Shown here in pieces: positions 20,860 through 29,614 of a DNA stretch of 38,474 nucleotides. A program made the translations under genes and the position numbers. The DNA is taken from positions 1 through 38,474 of the IMG/VR virus record IMGVR_UViG_3300013126_000091; one strand, given 5' to 3'. Numbering within the stretch: position 1 is the first letter of the stretch; every line of letters starts with the position of its first letter. Source of the stretch: a virus. The notes under the pieces were generated by a model. The model made no database searches. It was not told the DNA's origin and saw nothing but the letters and a program-made list of their open reading frames with translations.

Positions 20860-20958
20860 ATGTAATCATTTAGACACCAATCTACTTATTAAGGATAGTA
20901 GGTAATTAATTATATGTAATCATTTAGACTACCATTCACTATTAATGATATATAGGTA
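20860..20958. repeat. Imperfect 54-bp tandem repeat upstream of the HU gene
   Basis: ATGTAATCATTTAGAC begins at 20860 and 20914; the two units stay similar to their ends (GTAGGTA and TATAGGTA). No TTGACA is present, so this may be a promoter or operator for the phage polymerase or another factor. Confidence 0.7.
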
Positions 20959-20975
20959 CAAAGAGGTTAAAAAAC

Positions 20976-21326
20976 ATGAATACAAGTGATTTTTTGAAAG
21001 CACTTTCTAAAAAAAGTGGCTTTACTTATGGAGACTGTGATGCTCTGATAGAGTCTATGATAGCAGTTTTTCAGGATTGTGTAGAGAACAAAGAAGATTT
21101 ATATATTTACGGTTTTGGAAAAATGAAGTTTGTATCTGCAAAGCAATTCACTATCAGAAATGATAAAACTGAAAAAGAAATTGTTATTGGTGGAGATGAA
21201 AGACCTAGAATTTATTTCAGGTTATCAGATAATCTAAAAAATAAAAGAAAACTGATCGACAAGAAAAAGTTTATCAGAAAATTCGTTCAAAAAGATTTTT
21301 TTAATAAATTGAAAGAGGAAGATTAA
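20976..21326 (+). CDS. HU/IHF-family DNA-binding protein
   Basis: 116 residues. The first 90 match the HU/IHF fold: N-terminal helices (Met-Asn-Thr-Ser-Asp-Phe-Leu-Lys-Ala-Leu), the Leu-Tyr-Ile-Tyr-Gly-Phe-Gly-Lys-Met strand with the family G-F-G-x-F signature, a beta-arm, and the terminal helix. A 25-residue Lys/Phe-rich tail is extra compared with typical 90-residue HU. It would bend or compact DNA, serving replication or packaging. RBS AGAGG ten bases upstream. Confidence 0.9.
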   Translation: MNTSDFLKALSKKSGFTYGDCDALIESMIAVFQDCVENKEDLYIYGFGKMKFVSAKQFTIRNDKTEKEIVIGGDERPRIYFRLSDNLKNKRKLIDKKKFIRKFVQKDFFNKLKEED

Positions 21327-21330
21327 TTTT

Positions 21331-21507
21331 ATGGATGATAAAGAAAAAATGCAGGAATTTGTCGATGCTTACAACGAAATTTGCGAAAAGTTTGGTTTTC
21401 ACATCGAAGCAAGTCCGAAATTTGTTCCTACTAATCATGGTAGTTTTGAGATTGGAATCAATGTTTCAATTGAGAGAAATCCTCAAAAAAACCAAATTCG
21501 ACAATAA
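21331..21507 (+). CDS. Hypothetical small protein (58 aa)
   Basis: Starts 4 bases after the HU stop, using GAGGAAGA in the HU gene as RBS. The N-terminal half is an acidic helix, the second half a likely beta hairpin. This frame is preferred over a competing 62-codon frame that starts with Lys-Lys-Lys-Cys and has no RBS. Terminator follows at 21531. Confidence 0.7.
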   Translation: MDDKEKMQEFVDAYNEICEKFGFHIEASPKFVPTNHGSFEIGINVSIERNPQKNQIRQ

Positions 21508-21530
21508 TAAATATAGTTTATGATTAATAA

Positions 21531-21560
21531 AAAGGCAGTTTTATGATACTGCCTTTTTTG
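21531..21560 (+). terminator. Terminator of the polymerase-HU region
   Basis: 9-bp stem (21531-21539 with 21548-21556), 8-base loop, T6 tail. Confidence 0.9.
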
Positions 21561-21577
21561 GTTTAAGGAGGACTTTT

Positions 21578-21871
21578 ATGATACAAGGTAAATATTATTC
21601 CAAAAAGTATTCTACTGTTGGTGCAAATGAGGACTTATTCGATAAAATGCGTACCGATTTAGGATTAACCTCTTTGGTTGCAAAAAAACTTACTTTGATT
21701 TGTCCTTTTGAAATCACAGTAGATATAAACGAATTAGGAATTTATTCCGATCTATTTATGGATTTGGATGGTTTTGTAAAATTATCCACAAGTGATTATA
21801 ATGTTAGTGTTTATTCTCTAAAAGTTAAGGAATCTGGAATTTCTGATATTTTTGTAGCAATTATCTTTTAG
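21578..21871 (+). CDS. Hypothetical protein at the start of the structural region (97 aa)
   Basis: Unrecognised 97-residue protein, beta-rich in its second half. AAGGAGGA precedes the ATG at ideal distance, stronger than most upstream RBSs and typical of the late genes here. The terminator just before it implies a separate, as yet unidentified, late promoter near 21,560. Confidence 0.8.
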   Translation: MIQGKYYSKKYSTVGANEDLFDKMRTDLGLTSLVAKKLTLICPFEITVDINELGIYSDLFMDLDGFVKLSTSDYNVSVYSLKVKESGISDIFVAIIF

Positions 21872-21880
21872 GAGTTTAAT

Positions 21881-22111
21881 ATGCAAAAAAATGAAGAAGA
21901 ATTTGAAGATAACCTGATCGACAACAGCATGTTCAAATTTGGTTTAGCAGACTTTGGTCTTAGATCAAATGGTTTAGCATCTCCAAATAGAAACATTCAT
22001 CATCTGATTTATGTCTGGATTTTAGGAAGTTCATCTCCGCAAGCAATAAACGAACGCGGCATTTGGTATGATTGGGGAATATGGCTTGAAGATGCAGTTT
22101 GGTATATGTAA
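21881..22111 (+). CDS. Hypothetical protein (76 aa)
   Basis: Acidic N-terminus, then a Gly/Asn-rich middle and a Trp-rich C-terminus (Trp-Ile-Leu-Gly-Ser, Ile-Trp-Tyr-Asp-Trp-Gly-Ile-Trp). RBS AGGAG nine bases upstream. It sits between a small gene and the tail fibre, so a minor virion or tail-assembly role is possible. Family not recognised. Confidence 0.78.
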   Translation: MQKNEEEFEDNLIDNSMFKFGLADFGLRSNGLASPNRNIHHLIYVWILGSSSPQAINERGIWYDWGIWLEDAVWYM

Positions 22112-22150
22112 TTTTTTAGCTAAGATTTATCTTAGTATAAAGGAGGTTTT

Positions 22151-25100
22151 ATGGCAGAACAACCATATCCGTTAATTGTTCCAAATGTAACAACTGGTTC
22201 TCAATCCGCTCAAGGTTTGAATGGTGTTGGTCAAGATGGTGAGATTTCTATACACTCTATTTCTGCCATAGCCAACGTAACCTCAGAGTTAACATATTTT
22301 ATTACAGGTAGCATAGTCTATTCTGTTGCTGAAAAACAATATTATAAGTATAATGGCACTACATGGGATATTGTAACAGATATTTCGACATCCACAAATA
22401 CTTACACAAAGACACAATCTGATTTGAATTTTGCACCTATTGGTAAGGGTGTGACTAATGGTGATTCTCACGACCACTTAGGGGGAGATGGTGGCACTAT
22501 TGCTTATAGTTCACTTTCTGGTACACCGACATTAGGCACTGCCGCAAGTAAAGATGTTCCTACTGTTGGTAATGCAACATCTGGTCAGGTAGTTTTAGGT
22601 AGTGATACAAGACTGACTGACTCCAGAACACCTACAACTCATGCTTCTACACACGTGACGGGTGGTTCTGATGTAATTTCTAATGCTGTAGCTGGTGGTG
22701 CATCAGGTTTAATGACTGGTTCTGATAAGACTAAGTTAGATGGAATTAGTGCTGGCGCAGATGTTACTGTAAATGCAATACACAATGCAACATCTAAGGT
22801 TACACCTGTAGACGCTGATGAGTTAGGTATAGCCGATTCAGAAGCAACATACAGTATAAAGAAATTAACTTGGCAAAATTTAAAAGCAACTTTAAAAACA
22901 TATTTCGATACTTTATACATTACTGTTTCTGGTTTCGTACATAATTCCTTGAGTGGTTTACAAGGCGGCACTACAGGACAGTATTATCATATGACTAGCG
23001 CACAAAACACAGTCATAGGAAATACAACTGGTACAAACACAGGTGATGTTACTGTATCTGATACCACAAGTGTAGATTTTACGCTTACAGGTCAACAGAT
23101 TTCTGCGGTTGTTCTTCCTGCTGGTGTAGACCATAATTCTCTTTCAAACTTAACAGTTGGCGACCCTCATACTCAGTATGTGGAAAAAGCTGGCGATACA
23201 ATGACAGGGGATTTGGGATTTACATCTAAAGGTATAAATACTGCTGATTATGTAAATTATAAAAATACTTATACAGCAATTGGTACTGAACCAATTGGTT
23301 CTACATATTGGGATACAAATAATCATACACTTTCGACAGTTCTTGAAAATGGTGTTATTTTACAAAATGGTCAAGAAATTCATATCTATGGTAAAAATGT
23401 ATCCGGTTCTATAATTCACAATGGTGATGCTGTTTCAATCGTGCAAGCAAGTGGTCAATGGACAGCATTTAATTTAACAGACGCTACCAATATCGGATCT
23501 GCGACAGCTTTTGCTGGTCTTGCAACTCAGGATATTGCCATAAACGCATTTGGATATGTTACAATGCGTGGTATTGTAAGAGATATTAACACAAGTCTTT
23601 TAACAGAAGGAAAAGCTGTTTATGTCAATCCTTCTTCTACTGGACATTTGACATCTACTTTTCCAGCAACACCTAATTTTATAATTAACGTTGGTGTTGT
23701 TGAATATACCCATGCTGTAAATGGTAGAATTAATGTTATTGGTGCAGTTGTTCCAAAAGTAACAATTTTATCTGATGTTAAAGGTGCTAACTTTACAACA
23801 TCAGGTCAATTGTTAGTCTGGGATAATACTAATAAATGGTTTGATGCTACTGCAAATATTTCCGATTTTGCACCTTCTAACCATGATTTATTATCTGGTA
23901 CGCATGGTGATACTCTAACCGATACAGTTGTTAGAGGAGATGTTATCATTGGTAATTCTACACCAAAATGGTCTAGGTTATCTAAAGGTACTGCAAACTC
24001 TGTTTTACAACCAAATGCAACAGACGTTGCTTGGTCAACTGGATTTCTAAGTATAACTACTGCAAAAACATTGACAGTAAATAATACAATAACATTATCT
24101 GCTGGAGCAGATGGGTATACGCTTACAATTCCAGCTACAGGAACAAGTGTACTTGGAACAGGAACAACTGGACAGGTGACATATTGGTCTGGAACAAATA
24201 GCACAACTGGAAGTGATAATTTTACAGTTGATGCTTCTACGAGTAAAATAACTTTAGGAACAGACGCAAATCTATATAGAGTCAGTGCGAATCAACTCAA
24301 GACAGACGACTCAATTTTGGTAGGTGTGCGTCTTGCTATCGGAACAGAGGGTGACATTACATCAACGGACAGATTGTTCGATATTGATAGTTCTCTTACT
24401 GCGGCAACAAGTTATGGCATGTTTTCTTCACCGTCAATAGGTGTAGCAAGTGGTACACTTTACGGTTTTCTTACTAGACCTGATGTTGACTCTGGAATAG
24501 CCGCAAGCGCAATTTATGGATTTAGTGCATCGACACCAGTTATCAATGCTGGTGGTTCAGTAGTTGACGTTTATGGTGGAATAATACAGTCTCAGTCAGG
24601 TGGTAGTGGTAAGAATATTGGTTTACAAATCGTATCTCCCGTTGCTGGTTCTGACACAAGTGTCGCTTTATGGCTATCTGGTACTGGTGGTTCTGTTTCT
24701 GGTATTCTATTTGGTACAGACACATCGTTTTACAGATCAGCCGCCAACACTTTGACTGCTACAGGACAATCGGCATTTACTTTATCAGCCGCTCGTCAAA
24801 CAACAGCTAATACTGCTGGCAATAATTTTACAATTTCTGCAAGTGGATCGACTTCTAGTGCAACTGACAAAAATGGTGGTACACTAACTCTACAAAGCGG
24901 AACTTCCACTGGTTCTGGAAACTCACAATTTGCAATACAGACAGCTACACCAGCATCAACAGGCATTGTAACAACTGTTACTCTGAACGCTGGTGGTACA
25001 GGATATACACTTGGAGATGTATTAACTTTAACAGGTGGTGGAAACAACGGCACAATTACAGTCGATAGTGTTGATGGTTCAGGAGTTATTTTAACATTTA

Positions 25101-26206
25101 CACTCACATCTGGAGGAACATCCTACGCATTATCAAATGCTTATCCGACTACAGGTGGTACTGGAACTGGCGCAAAATTTAATGTTAGGGTAATTAGTGG
25201 GACTGGAACTAATGCAGTTGCGAGCAGATTTAGCATAGGTTCTAATGGTTCTGCAACTCACTTACTTACATTACGCGATCCTATCGCAACACAAATAGGT
25301 TTCAATTTCTTACCTACTTTATCTGTTCCATATTCCTCAAGTGCGCAATACAGAGGTGTTAACATAAACACAGTTGTTGGTGCGGCAACCACAAGTGCAA
25401 TTGAGACTTACACAGGATTAATTTACGCTTTTTATAATGAAACTCAAGTTGCAACATCTGGTCTTATTGCTACATTGTATGGTCAATTGAATTATGCTTA
25501 TTTTCTAAGATCGACTTCTGCGGCAACAACTCAGGCTACATCAGTGATAGGTGTTAGAACGATTGGTTATCAAAGAGTATCAGGAGCGAGTACGGCAACA
25601 ATAGGAACTCTTGTCGGTTACGATTTCACCCCTGCCGCGGCCGCTGGAATGAGTGCCACAAATGTTATTGGATACCAGATGGTAAACCTAACATCATCAA
25701 CAGCAACTACCCTCATCGGCGTGGATATACCAATACTGAGTGGTGGTAGTGGCGCAAACATTGGTATAAGAATCGCGACTCCAGCATCTGGTTCTACAAC
25801 TAATGCGGCAATTCAACTTTCTGGTACAGGTGGCACAGCGGCATCAGGCATCTTATTTGGAACAGATGTAACACTTTATAGAAGTGCGGCAAATGTTTTA
25901 AAAACAGATGATAGTTTGATTGTAGCTTCAACAGCTACAACTGCTGGTAGAAAACAAGCCTTAGCTACAAAATCTGCCAATTATACTTTGACGGTAAATG
26001 ATGAAGTTGTAATTTTTACTGCAACTGCAACTGCAACACTTCCAGCCGCTACTGGTACTGGACAAACTTACAGAATTATTTGTCGTGCTGGTACTTTGAC
26101 AATTGATGCCAATGCGTCTGAAACTATCAAAGGTGAGTTAACTCAAGTTTTATTTGCTGGTGAAGATTTAATTATAACCGATACCGCATCTGGTATATGG
26201 GAATAA
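22151..26206 (+). CDS. Tail fibre-like structural protein (1351 aa)
   Basis: The largest gene of the window. Long Thr/Ser/Gly/Ala/Asn-rich low-complexity stretches typical of fibrous phage proteins are interspersed with repeats: His-Asn-Ser-Leu-Ser (residues about 264 and 327), Ser-Gly-Thr-Gly-Gly with Ser-Gly-Ile-Leu-Phe-Gly-Thr-Asp (about 845 and 1233). The segment around 600-1000 contains two glycine-rich blocks. The C-terminus (from about 1270) resembles the common compact fibre tip Lys-Ser-Ala-Asn-Tyr-Thr-Leu-Thr-Val-Asn-Asp ... ending Ser-Gly-Ile-Trp-Glu. It likely forms a trimeric fibre for host contact. RBS AAAGGAGG. No glycan-depolymerase motif is visible. Confidence 0.82.
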   Translation: MAEQPYPLIVPNVTTGSQSAQGLNGVGQDGEISIHSISAIANVTSELTYFITGSIVYSVAEKQYYKYNGTTWDIVTDISTSTNTYTKTQSDLNFAPIGKGVTNGDSHDHLGGDGGTIAYSSLSGTPTLGTAASKDVPTVGNATSGQVVLGSDTRLTDSRTPTTHASTHVTGGSDVISNAVAGGASGLMTGSDKTKLDGISAGADVTVNAIHNATSKVTPVDADELGIADSEATYSIKKLTWQNLKATLKTYFDTLYITVSGFVHNSLSGLQGGTTGQYYHMTSAQNTVIGNTTGTNTGDVTVSDTTSVDFTLTGQQISAVVLPAGVDHNSLSNLTVGDPHTQYVEKAGDTMTGDLGFTSKGINTADYVNYKNTYTAIGTEPIGSTYWDTNNHTLSTVLENGVILQNGQEIHIYGKNVSGSIIHNGDAVSIVQASGQWTAFNLTDATNIGSATAFAGLATQDIAINAFGYVTMRGIVRDINTSLLTEGKAVYVNPSSTGHLTSTFPATPNFIINVGVVEYTHAVNGRINVIGAVVPKVTILSDVKGANFTTSGQLLVWDNTNKWFDATANISDFAPSNHDLLSGTHGDTLTDTVVRGDVIIGNSTPKWSRLSKGTANSVLQPNATDVAWSTGFLSITTAKTLTVNNTITLSAGADGYTLTIPATGTSVLGTGTTGQVTYWSGTNSTTGSDNFTVDASTSKITLGTDANLYRVSANQLKTDDSILVGVRLAIGTEGDITSTDRLFDIDSSLTAATSYGMFSSPSIGVASGTLYGFLTRPDVDSGIAASAIYGFSASTPVINAGGSVVDVYGGIIQSQSGGSGKNIGLQIVSPVAGSDTSVALWLSGTGGSVSGILFGTDTSFYRSAANTLTATGQSAFTLSAARQTTANTAGNNFTISASGSTSSATDKNGGTLTLQSGTSTGSGNSQFAIQTATPASTGIVTTVTLNAGGTGYTLGDVLTLTGGGNNGTITVDSVDGSGVILTFTLTSGGTSYALSNAYPTTGGTGTGAKFNVRVISGTGTNAVASRFSIGSNGSATHLLTLRDPIATQIGFNFLPTLSVPYSSSAQYRGVNINTVVGAATTSAIETYTGLIYAFYNETQVATSGLIATLYGQLNYAYFLRSTSAATTQATSVIGVRTIGYQRVSGASTATIGTLVGYDFTPAAAAGMSATNVIGYQMVNLTSSTATTLIGVDIPILSGGSGANIGIRIATPASGSTTNAAIQLSGTGGTAASGILFGTDVTLYRSAANVLKTDDSLIVASTATTAGRKQALATKSANYTLTVNDEVVIFTATATATLPAATGTGQTYRIICRAGTLTIDANASETIKGELTQVLFAGEDLIITDTASGIWE

Positions 26207-26216
26207 GGAGAATTAT

Positions 26217-27422
26217 ATGACTTTAATACATACAGTTAGCTTTAATCCCGCTAATCAGAGTGCTTTTGGTACATTAGAGACAGCGGAATTGACTCCTGTT
26301 ATACAATTAGATTTTGTTTATGGTATAAACACACAAACTGGTACTGCTACTGTAGCAAATTCCGCTACAGTGGATACCAATGCGGCAAGATTAAGATTGC
26401 AGACAGGTACTAATAGTGCTGGTTCTGCAATTTTTCAATCTAAAAGAATCGCTAAGTATCGTGCTGGACAAGGTATTGTTGCTAGATTTACACCGATATT
26501 TACAACAGGCGTTGCTTCATCTACTCAATTGATGGGTGCTGGTGATGCTACAAATGGTTATTTCTTTGGTTATAATGGTACGGCATTTGGTATTCTGCAT
26601 AGAAACGGTGGTGTAGATACTTGGACAGCAAGAACTTCATGGAATGGTGACAAGGTAGACGGTTCTGCTGGAAGTTCTTTTACTTGGAATCCTACCTTTG
26701 GTACACCTGTTCAAATCAAGTATCCATATTTAGGTTATGGAAATATCAACTTCTATGTTCAAAATCCAGACACATCAACTTGGGTTTTAGTACATACGAT
26801 CAAGTACGCAAATACAACTGCTACAACTCAGTTGACTATCCCCAACCTATCTTTTTACGCACAAGTTTTGAACGCTGGTAATACAAGTAATCTTATTGCG
26901 TATTGTGGTTCTGTTGGTTTTTTTATTTCTGGTATTAGAAACTTTGTTTCCGGCCCTAGATGGGCTTTAGACAATAATAAAGCGAGTATTACTACGGAAA
27001 CCTGTTTGTTGAATATTAGAAATGCTACTACCTACAATGGTGTTGCTAATAAGACATTGTTAAGATTACAATCAGTTTCTTTTGCGGCGGCTAATGGTAG
27101 TAACGCTATTGGAGTTATGCGATTTAGAATAGGTGCTACTATTGGAGGCAGTCCTTCTTGGACTACTGTAAATGGTACAACAGCTTATTCAGGTGTCACG
27201 ATTACATCAGGTAATTCTGTTGTTAGTTATGATACTGCCGGAACAACATCCACTGGTGGTACTTATATATATAACCTAAGCGTAGCACAAGCTAGTGCTT
27301 TAGTTGTAGATTTATCACAATATGAATTTTTTGTTGCACCAGGGGAAATATTAACAATAGCTGGTTTTTCAACAGTATCAACATCTTTAGGTGTTTCTAT
27401 TAACTGGACAGAGGATATTTAA
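26217..27422 (+). CDS. Virion structural protein, possibly tail or head fibre (401 aa)
   Basis: Beta-rich protein with Phe-Gln-Ser-Lys-Arg-Ile-Ala-Lys-Tyr-Arg-Ala-Gly-Gln-Gly (about residues 73-86) and Phe-Phe-Gly-Tyr-Asn-Gly-Thr-Ala-Phe-Gly-Ile-Leu (about 118-130), strings I associate with virion proteins of many large phages. No transmembrane segment or catalytic motif. It follows the fibre gene by 10 bases with RBS AAGGAGAA and probably belongs to the same adsorption apparatus. Confidence 0.75.
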   Translation: MTLIHTVSFNPANQSAFGTLETAELTPVIQLDFVYGINTQTGTATVANSATVDTNAARLRLQTGTNSAGSAIFQSKRIAKYRAGQGIVARFTPIFTTGVASSTQLMGAGDATNGYFFGYNGTAFGILHRNGGVDTWTARTSWNGDKVDGSAGSSFTWNPTFGTPVQIKYPYLGYGNINFYVQNPDTSTWVLVHTIKYANTTATTQLTIPNLSFYAQVLNAGNTSNLIAYCGSVGFFISGIRNFVSGPRWALDNNKASITTETCLLNIRNATTYNGVANKTLLRLQSVSFAAANGSNAIGVMRFRIGATIGGSPSWTTVNGTTAYSGVTITSGNSVVSYDTAGTTSTGGTYIYNLSVAQASALVVDLSQYEFFVAPGEILTIAGFSTVSTSLGVSINWTEDI

Positions 27423-27423
27423 A

Positions 27424-27738
27424 ATGAGTGCAATTTTAACAAAAGAGAGTATTTATGGTGATGAAATTACATTTTGGCGATTGAAGTTTATTTCAATTGA
27501 CAGAGATGTATCTAATCCAGAAATTACAATTCGTATTGCTGGATACGCAAATGAACAGGCGTTTTTAGATGGTAAACAATATAAAATTTTGAAAGATTAT
27601 TTTCTATCCGGTGAAAGTTTGCTACCTTATGTGAATAATTTAGAATCCAGTCAGATTACGGTTAGTCAATTATTTGGAATGTTTTATATTCAAACTGTTG
27701 GTCAAGACCCATTTTTTATTGGTTCTGTTGCTGTGTAG
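27424..27738 (+). CDS. Hypothetical structural-region protein (104 aa)
   Basis: ATG 27424, one base after the previous stop, is preferred to ATG 27391 because GAGGATATTT serves as its RBS. The 104 residues are mixed alpha/beta without recognisable motifs; a late accessory virion role is likely from position only. Confidence 0.75.
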   Translation: MSAILTKESIYGDEITFWRLKFISIDRDVSNPEITIRIAGYANEQAFLDGKQYKILKDYFLSGESLLPYVNNLESSQITVSQLFGMFYIQTVGQDPFFIGSVAV

Positions 27739-27747
27739 TTTTTTATG

Positions 27748-27840
27748 AAATCGAATGAGATAGCAAGGAGTTATAAACCTTGTGAAAAGTTCCCTCAAAC
27801 TTCTCATTCGATTTAAAATATATGAGGGAAATATGAGGGA
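27748..27840 (+). promoter_or_regulatory. RNA structure that may sequester the endonuclease RBS
   Basis: A perfect 13-bp inverted repeat (27748-27760 with 27802-27814) encloses a 5-bp hairpin (CAAGG/CCTTG) and a free TCCCTCA (27791-27797). TCCCTCA is complementary to TGAGGGA at 27823-27829 and 27834-27840; the latter is the ribosome site of the GIY-YIG gene. The leader could thus hide the RBS. It may also act as a terminator, though no T run follows. Confidence 0.6.
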
Positions 27841-27842
27841 TT

Positions 27843-28595
27843 ATGGAATTTAAAGAAATAGAATTTATACCGAGAGAAAGCGGAGTTTATAAAATAGAAA
27901 ATATTATAAACAAAAAGGTTTATATAGGTGAGTCTAAAAACTTGAGAACTAGATATAAATCTCACAGAAAAGAACTTTCTAGAAACAGACATATAAACAA
28001 ATTCCTCCAAGAAGATGTTTTGGAGTTTGGGATAGAAAATTTAAAATTCTCAGTTTTGGAATTGTGCGAAGTTTCTAAACTGACAGAAAGAGAACATTTT
28101 TGGATTGATTTTTATAAATCTTTAGATAGAAATTTCGGATATAATATTGTTAAAAATAATAAAAAAAACAAAGAAATAAGCGAAGAAACAAGGAATAAAC
28201 TAATCGAATCTCACAAAGGAAAAATTCCTGCAAATAAAGGTTTGAAGGAATCTGCTGAGATAGTTGAGAACAAGAGAATTCGTGCAACTGGTAAAAAAGC
28301 ATCAGAGGCACAATTAGAAAAAATGCGAAAATTAAAGGTTACTCAAGGTTTAATTAAGGTAAATTCTAAATTTAATTCTGTCGGTGTCAGTGAAAACAGA
28401 GGGAGATACATTGCGAGAATCACGTTTGATGCAAAAACAGAAAATTTAGGAAGTTTTTCCACATTGGAAGAAGCCAAATTAGCATACGATTTTAGAGCAA
28501 TAGAGTTATATGGGGATGGTGCTAGGACGAATTTTTCTAAAGAAGAAATTTCAAAAAGTCAAAGACCTTTTCCGAAAAGGAGGAATAAAAAATGA
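27843..28595 (+). CDS. GIY-YIG homing endonuclease with NUMOD3 and AP2-like domains
   Basis: 250 residues: GIY-YIG nuclease at 12-95 (Gly-Val-Tyr-Lys-Ile-Glu ... Val-Tyr-Ile-Gly-Glu), with the conserved Arg and Glu; a NUMOD3-like motif (Ser-Glu-Glu-Thr-Arg-Asn-Lys-Leu ... Lys-Gly) at about 113-130; and a C-terminal AP2-like DNA-binding domain (Gly-Val-Ser ... Gly-Arg-Tyr-Ile-Ala-Arg-Ile ... Leu-Gly-Ser-Phe-Ser-Thr-Leu-Glu-Glu-Ala) at about 182-235. A free-standing mobile endonuclease that cuts intronless or empty alleles. Its stop overlaps the endolysin start (ATGA). Confidence 0.9.
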   Translation: MEFKEIEFIPRESGVYKIENIINKKVYIGESKNLRTRYKSHRKELSRNRHINKFLQEDVLEFGIENLKFSVLELCEVSKLTEREHFWIDFYKSLDRNFGYNIVKNNKKNKEISEETRNKLIESHKGKIPANKGLKESAEIVENKRIRATGKKASEAQLEKMRKLKVTQGLIKVNSKFNSVGVSENRGRYIARITFDAKTENLGSFSTLEEAKLAYDFRAIELYGDGARTNFSKEEISKSQRPFPKRRNKK

Positions 28596-29401
28596 GAGCG
28601 TTTGGAGTTGATATTTCAAAATGGGATGTTAATCAGGAAAAAACTAAATGGTGGAATCCTGATAACGCTAAAAAGCCAATTGATTTTGTGATACAGAGAT
28701 TATCTTATGGGGGTAGAACTGATGAGTGTGTAGATATATTATATCCGCAATCGTTAAAAATTCCAATTAGAGGATGCTATCATTATTATTCAACAGCTAT
28801 TGGTGCTAAAGAGCAAGCTGATGTTTTTTTAAAAATAATAAATGGAAAAGAATTTCATTTTTTAGCTGTCGATTATGAAAAATATTACAATAATTTAAAC
28901 TCTAACTCGCTAAAAGAATTCAGGTATATGTTGGATTATGTTTATGATAGAACTGGAAAAACAACTTTGGCATATTTCAATCCTGATGTTTATAACACAC
29001 TGATGAAGGTTTATGGTGCTGATTCTTGGATAAACAATTATGAGACATGGATAGCACAATATCCGTTCGCCGCTTTTTATAATCCTGAAAAAAATCCATA
29101 TCTCCCAAAAGATGTAAAGAAATGGAAGATTTGGCAGACATCGGGGGGTGATGTTGCAAATACGATTGGAAAAACTTTGGGTAGCACATACGGCGCAATT
29201 CGTCAAGGTATAGACACTGATCTATTCAATGGAACAAAAGAAGATATGATGTTATGGTTAAAAATTGATGGAACAAAGAAACCACCTATTTCGATTGAAC
29301 CTCCAGTAAATCCTAGAGAACAAGCTATACGTCAAGAAATATCTGAGTTACAAAACAGAATTGGTAGACTCCAAGTAGAGTTATCTCAATATATCAAATA
29401 A
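28592..29401 (+). CDS. Endolysin, GH25 lysozyme
   Basis: 269 residues. The GH25 muramidase domain spans about 1-225: N-terminal Phe-Gly-Val-Asp-Ile-Ser-Lys-Trp, a catalytic D-x-E in Ala-Val-Asp-Tyr-Glu-Lys, then Trp-Ile-Ala-Gln-Tyr, Trp-Gln-Thr-Ser-Gly-Gly and Ile-Asp-Thr-Asp-Leu-Phe-Asn-Gly. It cleaves peptidoglycan glycan strands at the end of infection. A proline-rich linker leads to a short C-terminal coiled coil (about 245-269) rather than a recognisable wall-binding domain. No signal peptide, so export depends on a holin. RBS AAAGGAGGAA. Confidence 0.93.
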   Translation: MRAFGVDISKWDVNQEKTKWWNPDNAKKPIDFVIQRLSYGGRTDECVDILYPQSLKIPIRGCYHYYSTAIGAKEQADVFLKIINGKEFHFLAVDYEKYYNNLNSNSLKEFRYMLDYVYDRTGKTTLAYFNPDVYNTLMKVYGADSWINNYETWIAQYPFAAFYNPEKNPYLPKDVKKWKIWQTSGGDVANTIGKTLGSTYGAIRQGIDTDLFNGTKEDMMLWLKIDGTKKPPISIEPPVNPREQAIRQEISELQNRIGRLQVELSQYIK

Positions 29402-29403
29402 CC

Positions 29404-29432
29404 TTGACAAAAACTAAGGTTTGTGATATAAA
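29404..29432 (+). promoter_or_regulatory. Sigma70 promoter for the holin candidate
   Basis: TTGACA (29404-29409), 17-bp spacer, TATAAA (29427-29432) preceded by TGA. It is the only clear TTGACA promoter I found in the structural region. Confidence 0.8.
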
Positions 29433-29456
29433 TTATGTGTGAAGGGGAGTGATTGG

Positions 29457-29603
29457 ATGAAAAGTATTATCAGATTTATAGGTATAATATTTATGATAAC
29501 AGGAATGTTATCTGTTCTATATAAACAAATTCATCCAATCCTCCCAATTGCATTATATTTATTTGGGGTATTGGTTTACTACCAAAATATTGAACCTGAA
29601 TAA
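29457..29603 (+). CDS. Candidate holin (48 aa)
   Basis: Two hydrophobic segments (about residues 4-20 and 28-42) are separated by a short polar/His-Pro turn; a Lys/Arg occurs near the start and acidic residues at the end. Small size, two membrane passes and position directly after the endolysin fit a class II-like holin. No RBS as strong as its neighbours is seen (AGGGGAGTG, 7 bases upstream). Annotation rests on context and topology, not homology. Confidence 0.6.
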   Translation: MKSIIRFIGIIFMITGMLSVLYKQIHPILPIALYLFGVLVYYQNIEPE

Positions 29604-29614
29604 CGGAGGAAGTC

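Noticed and set aside
23806-24204. Antisense frames (also 22639-22971 and 24796-25107) under the tail fibre gene
   Set aside because: Val/Pro-rich reverse translations of Thr/Ala/Gly repeats, without RBS or promoter.
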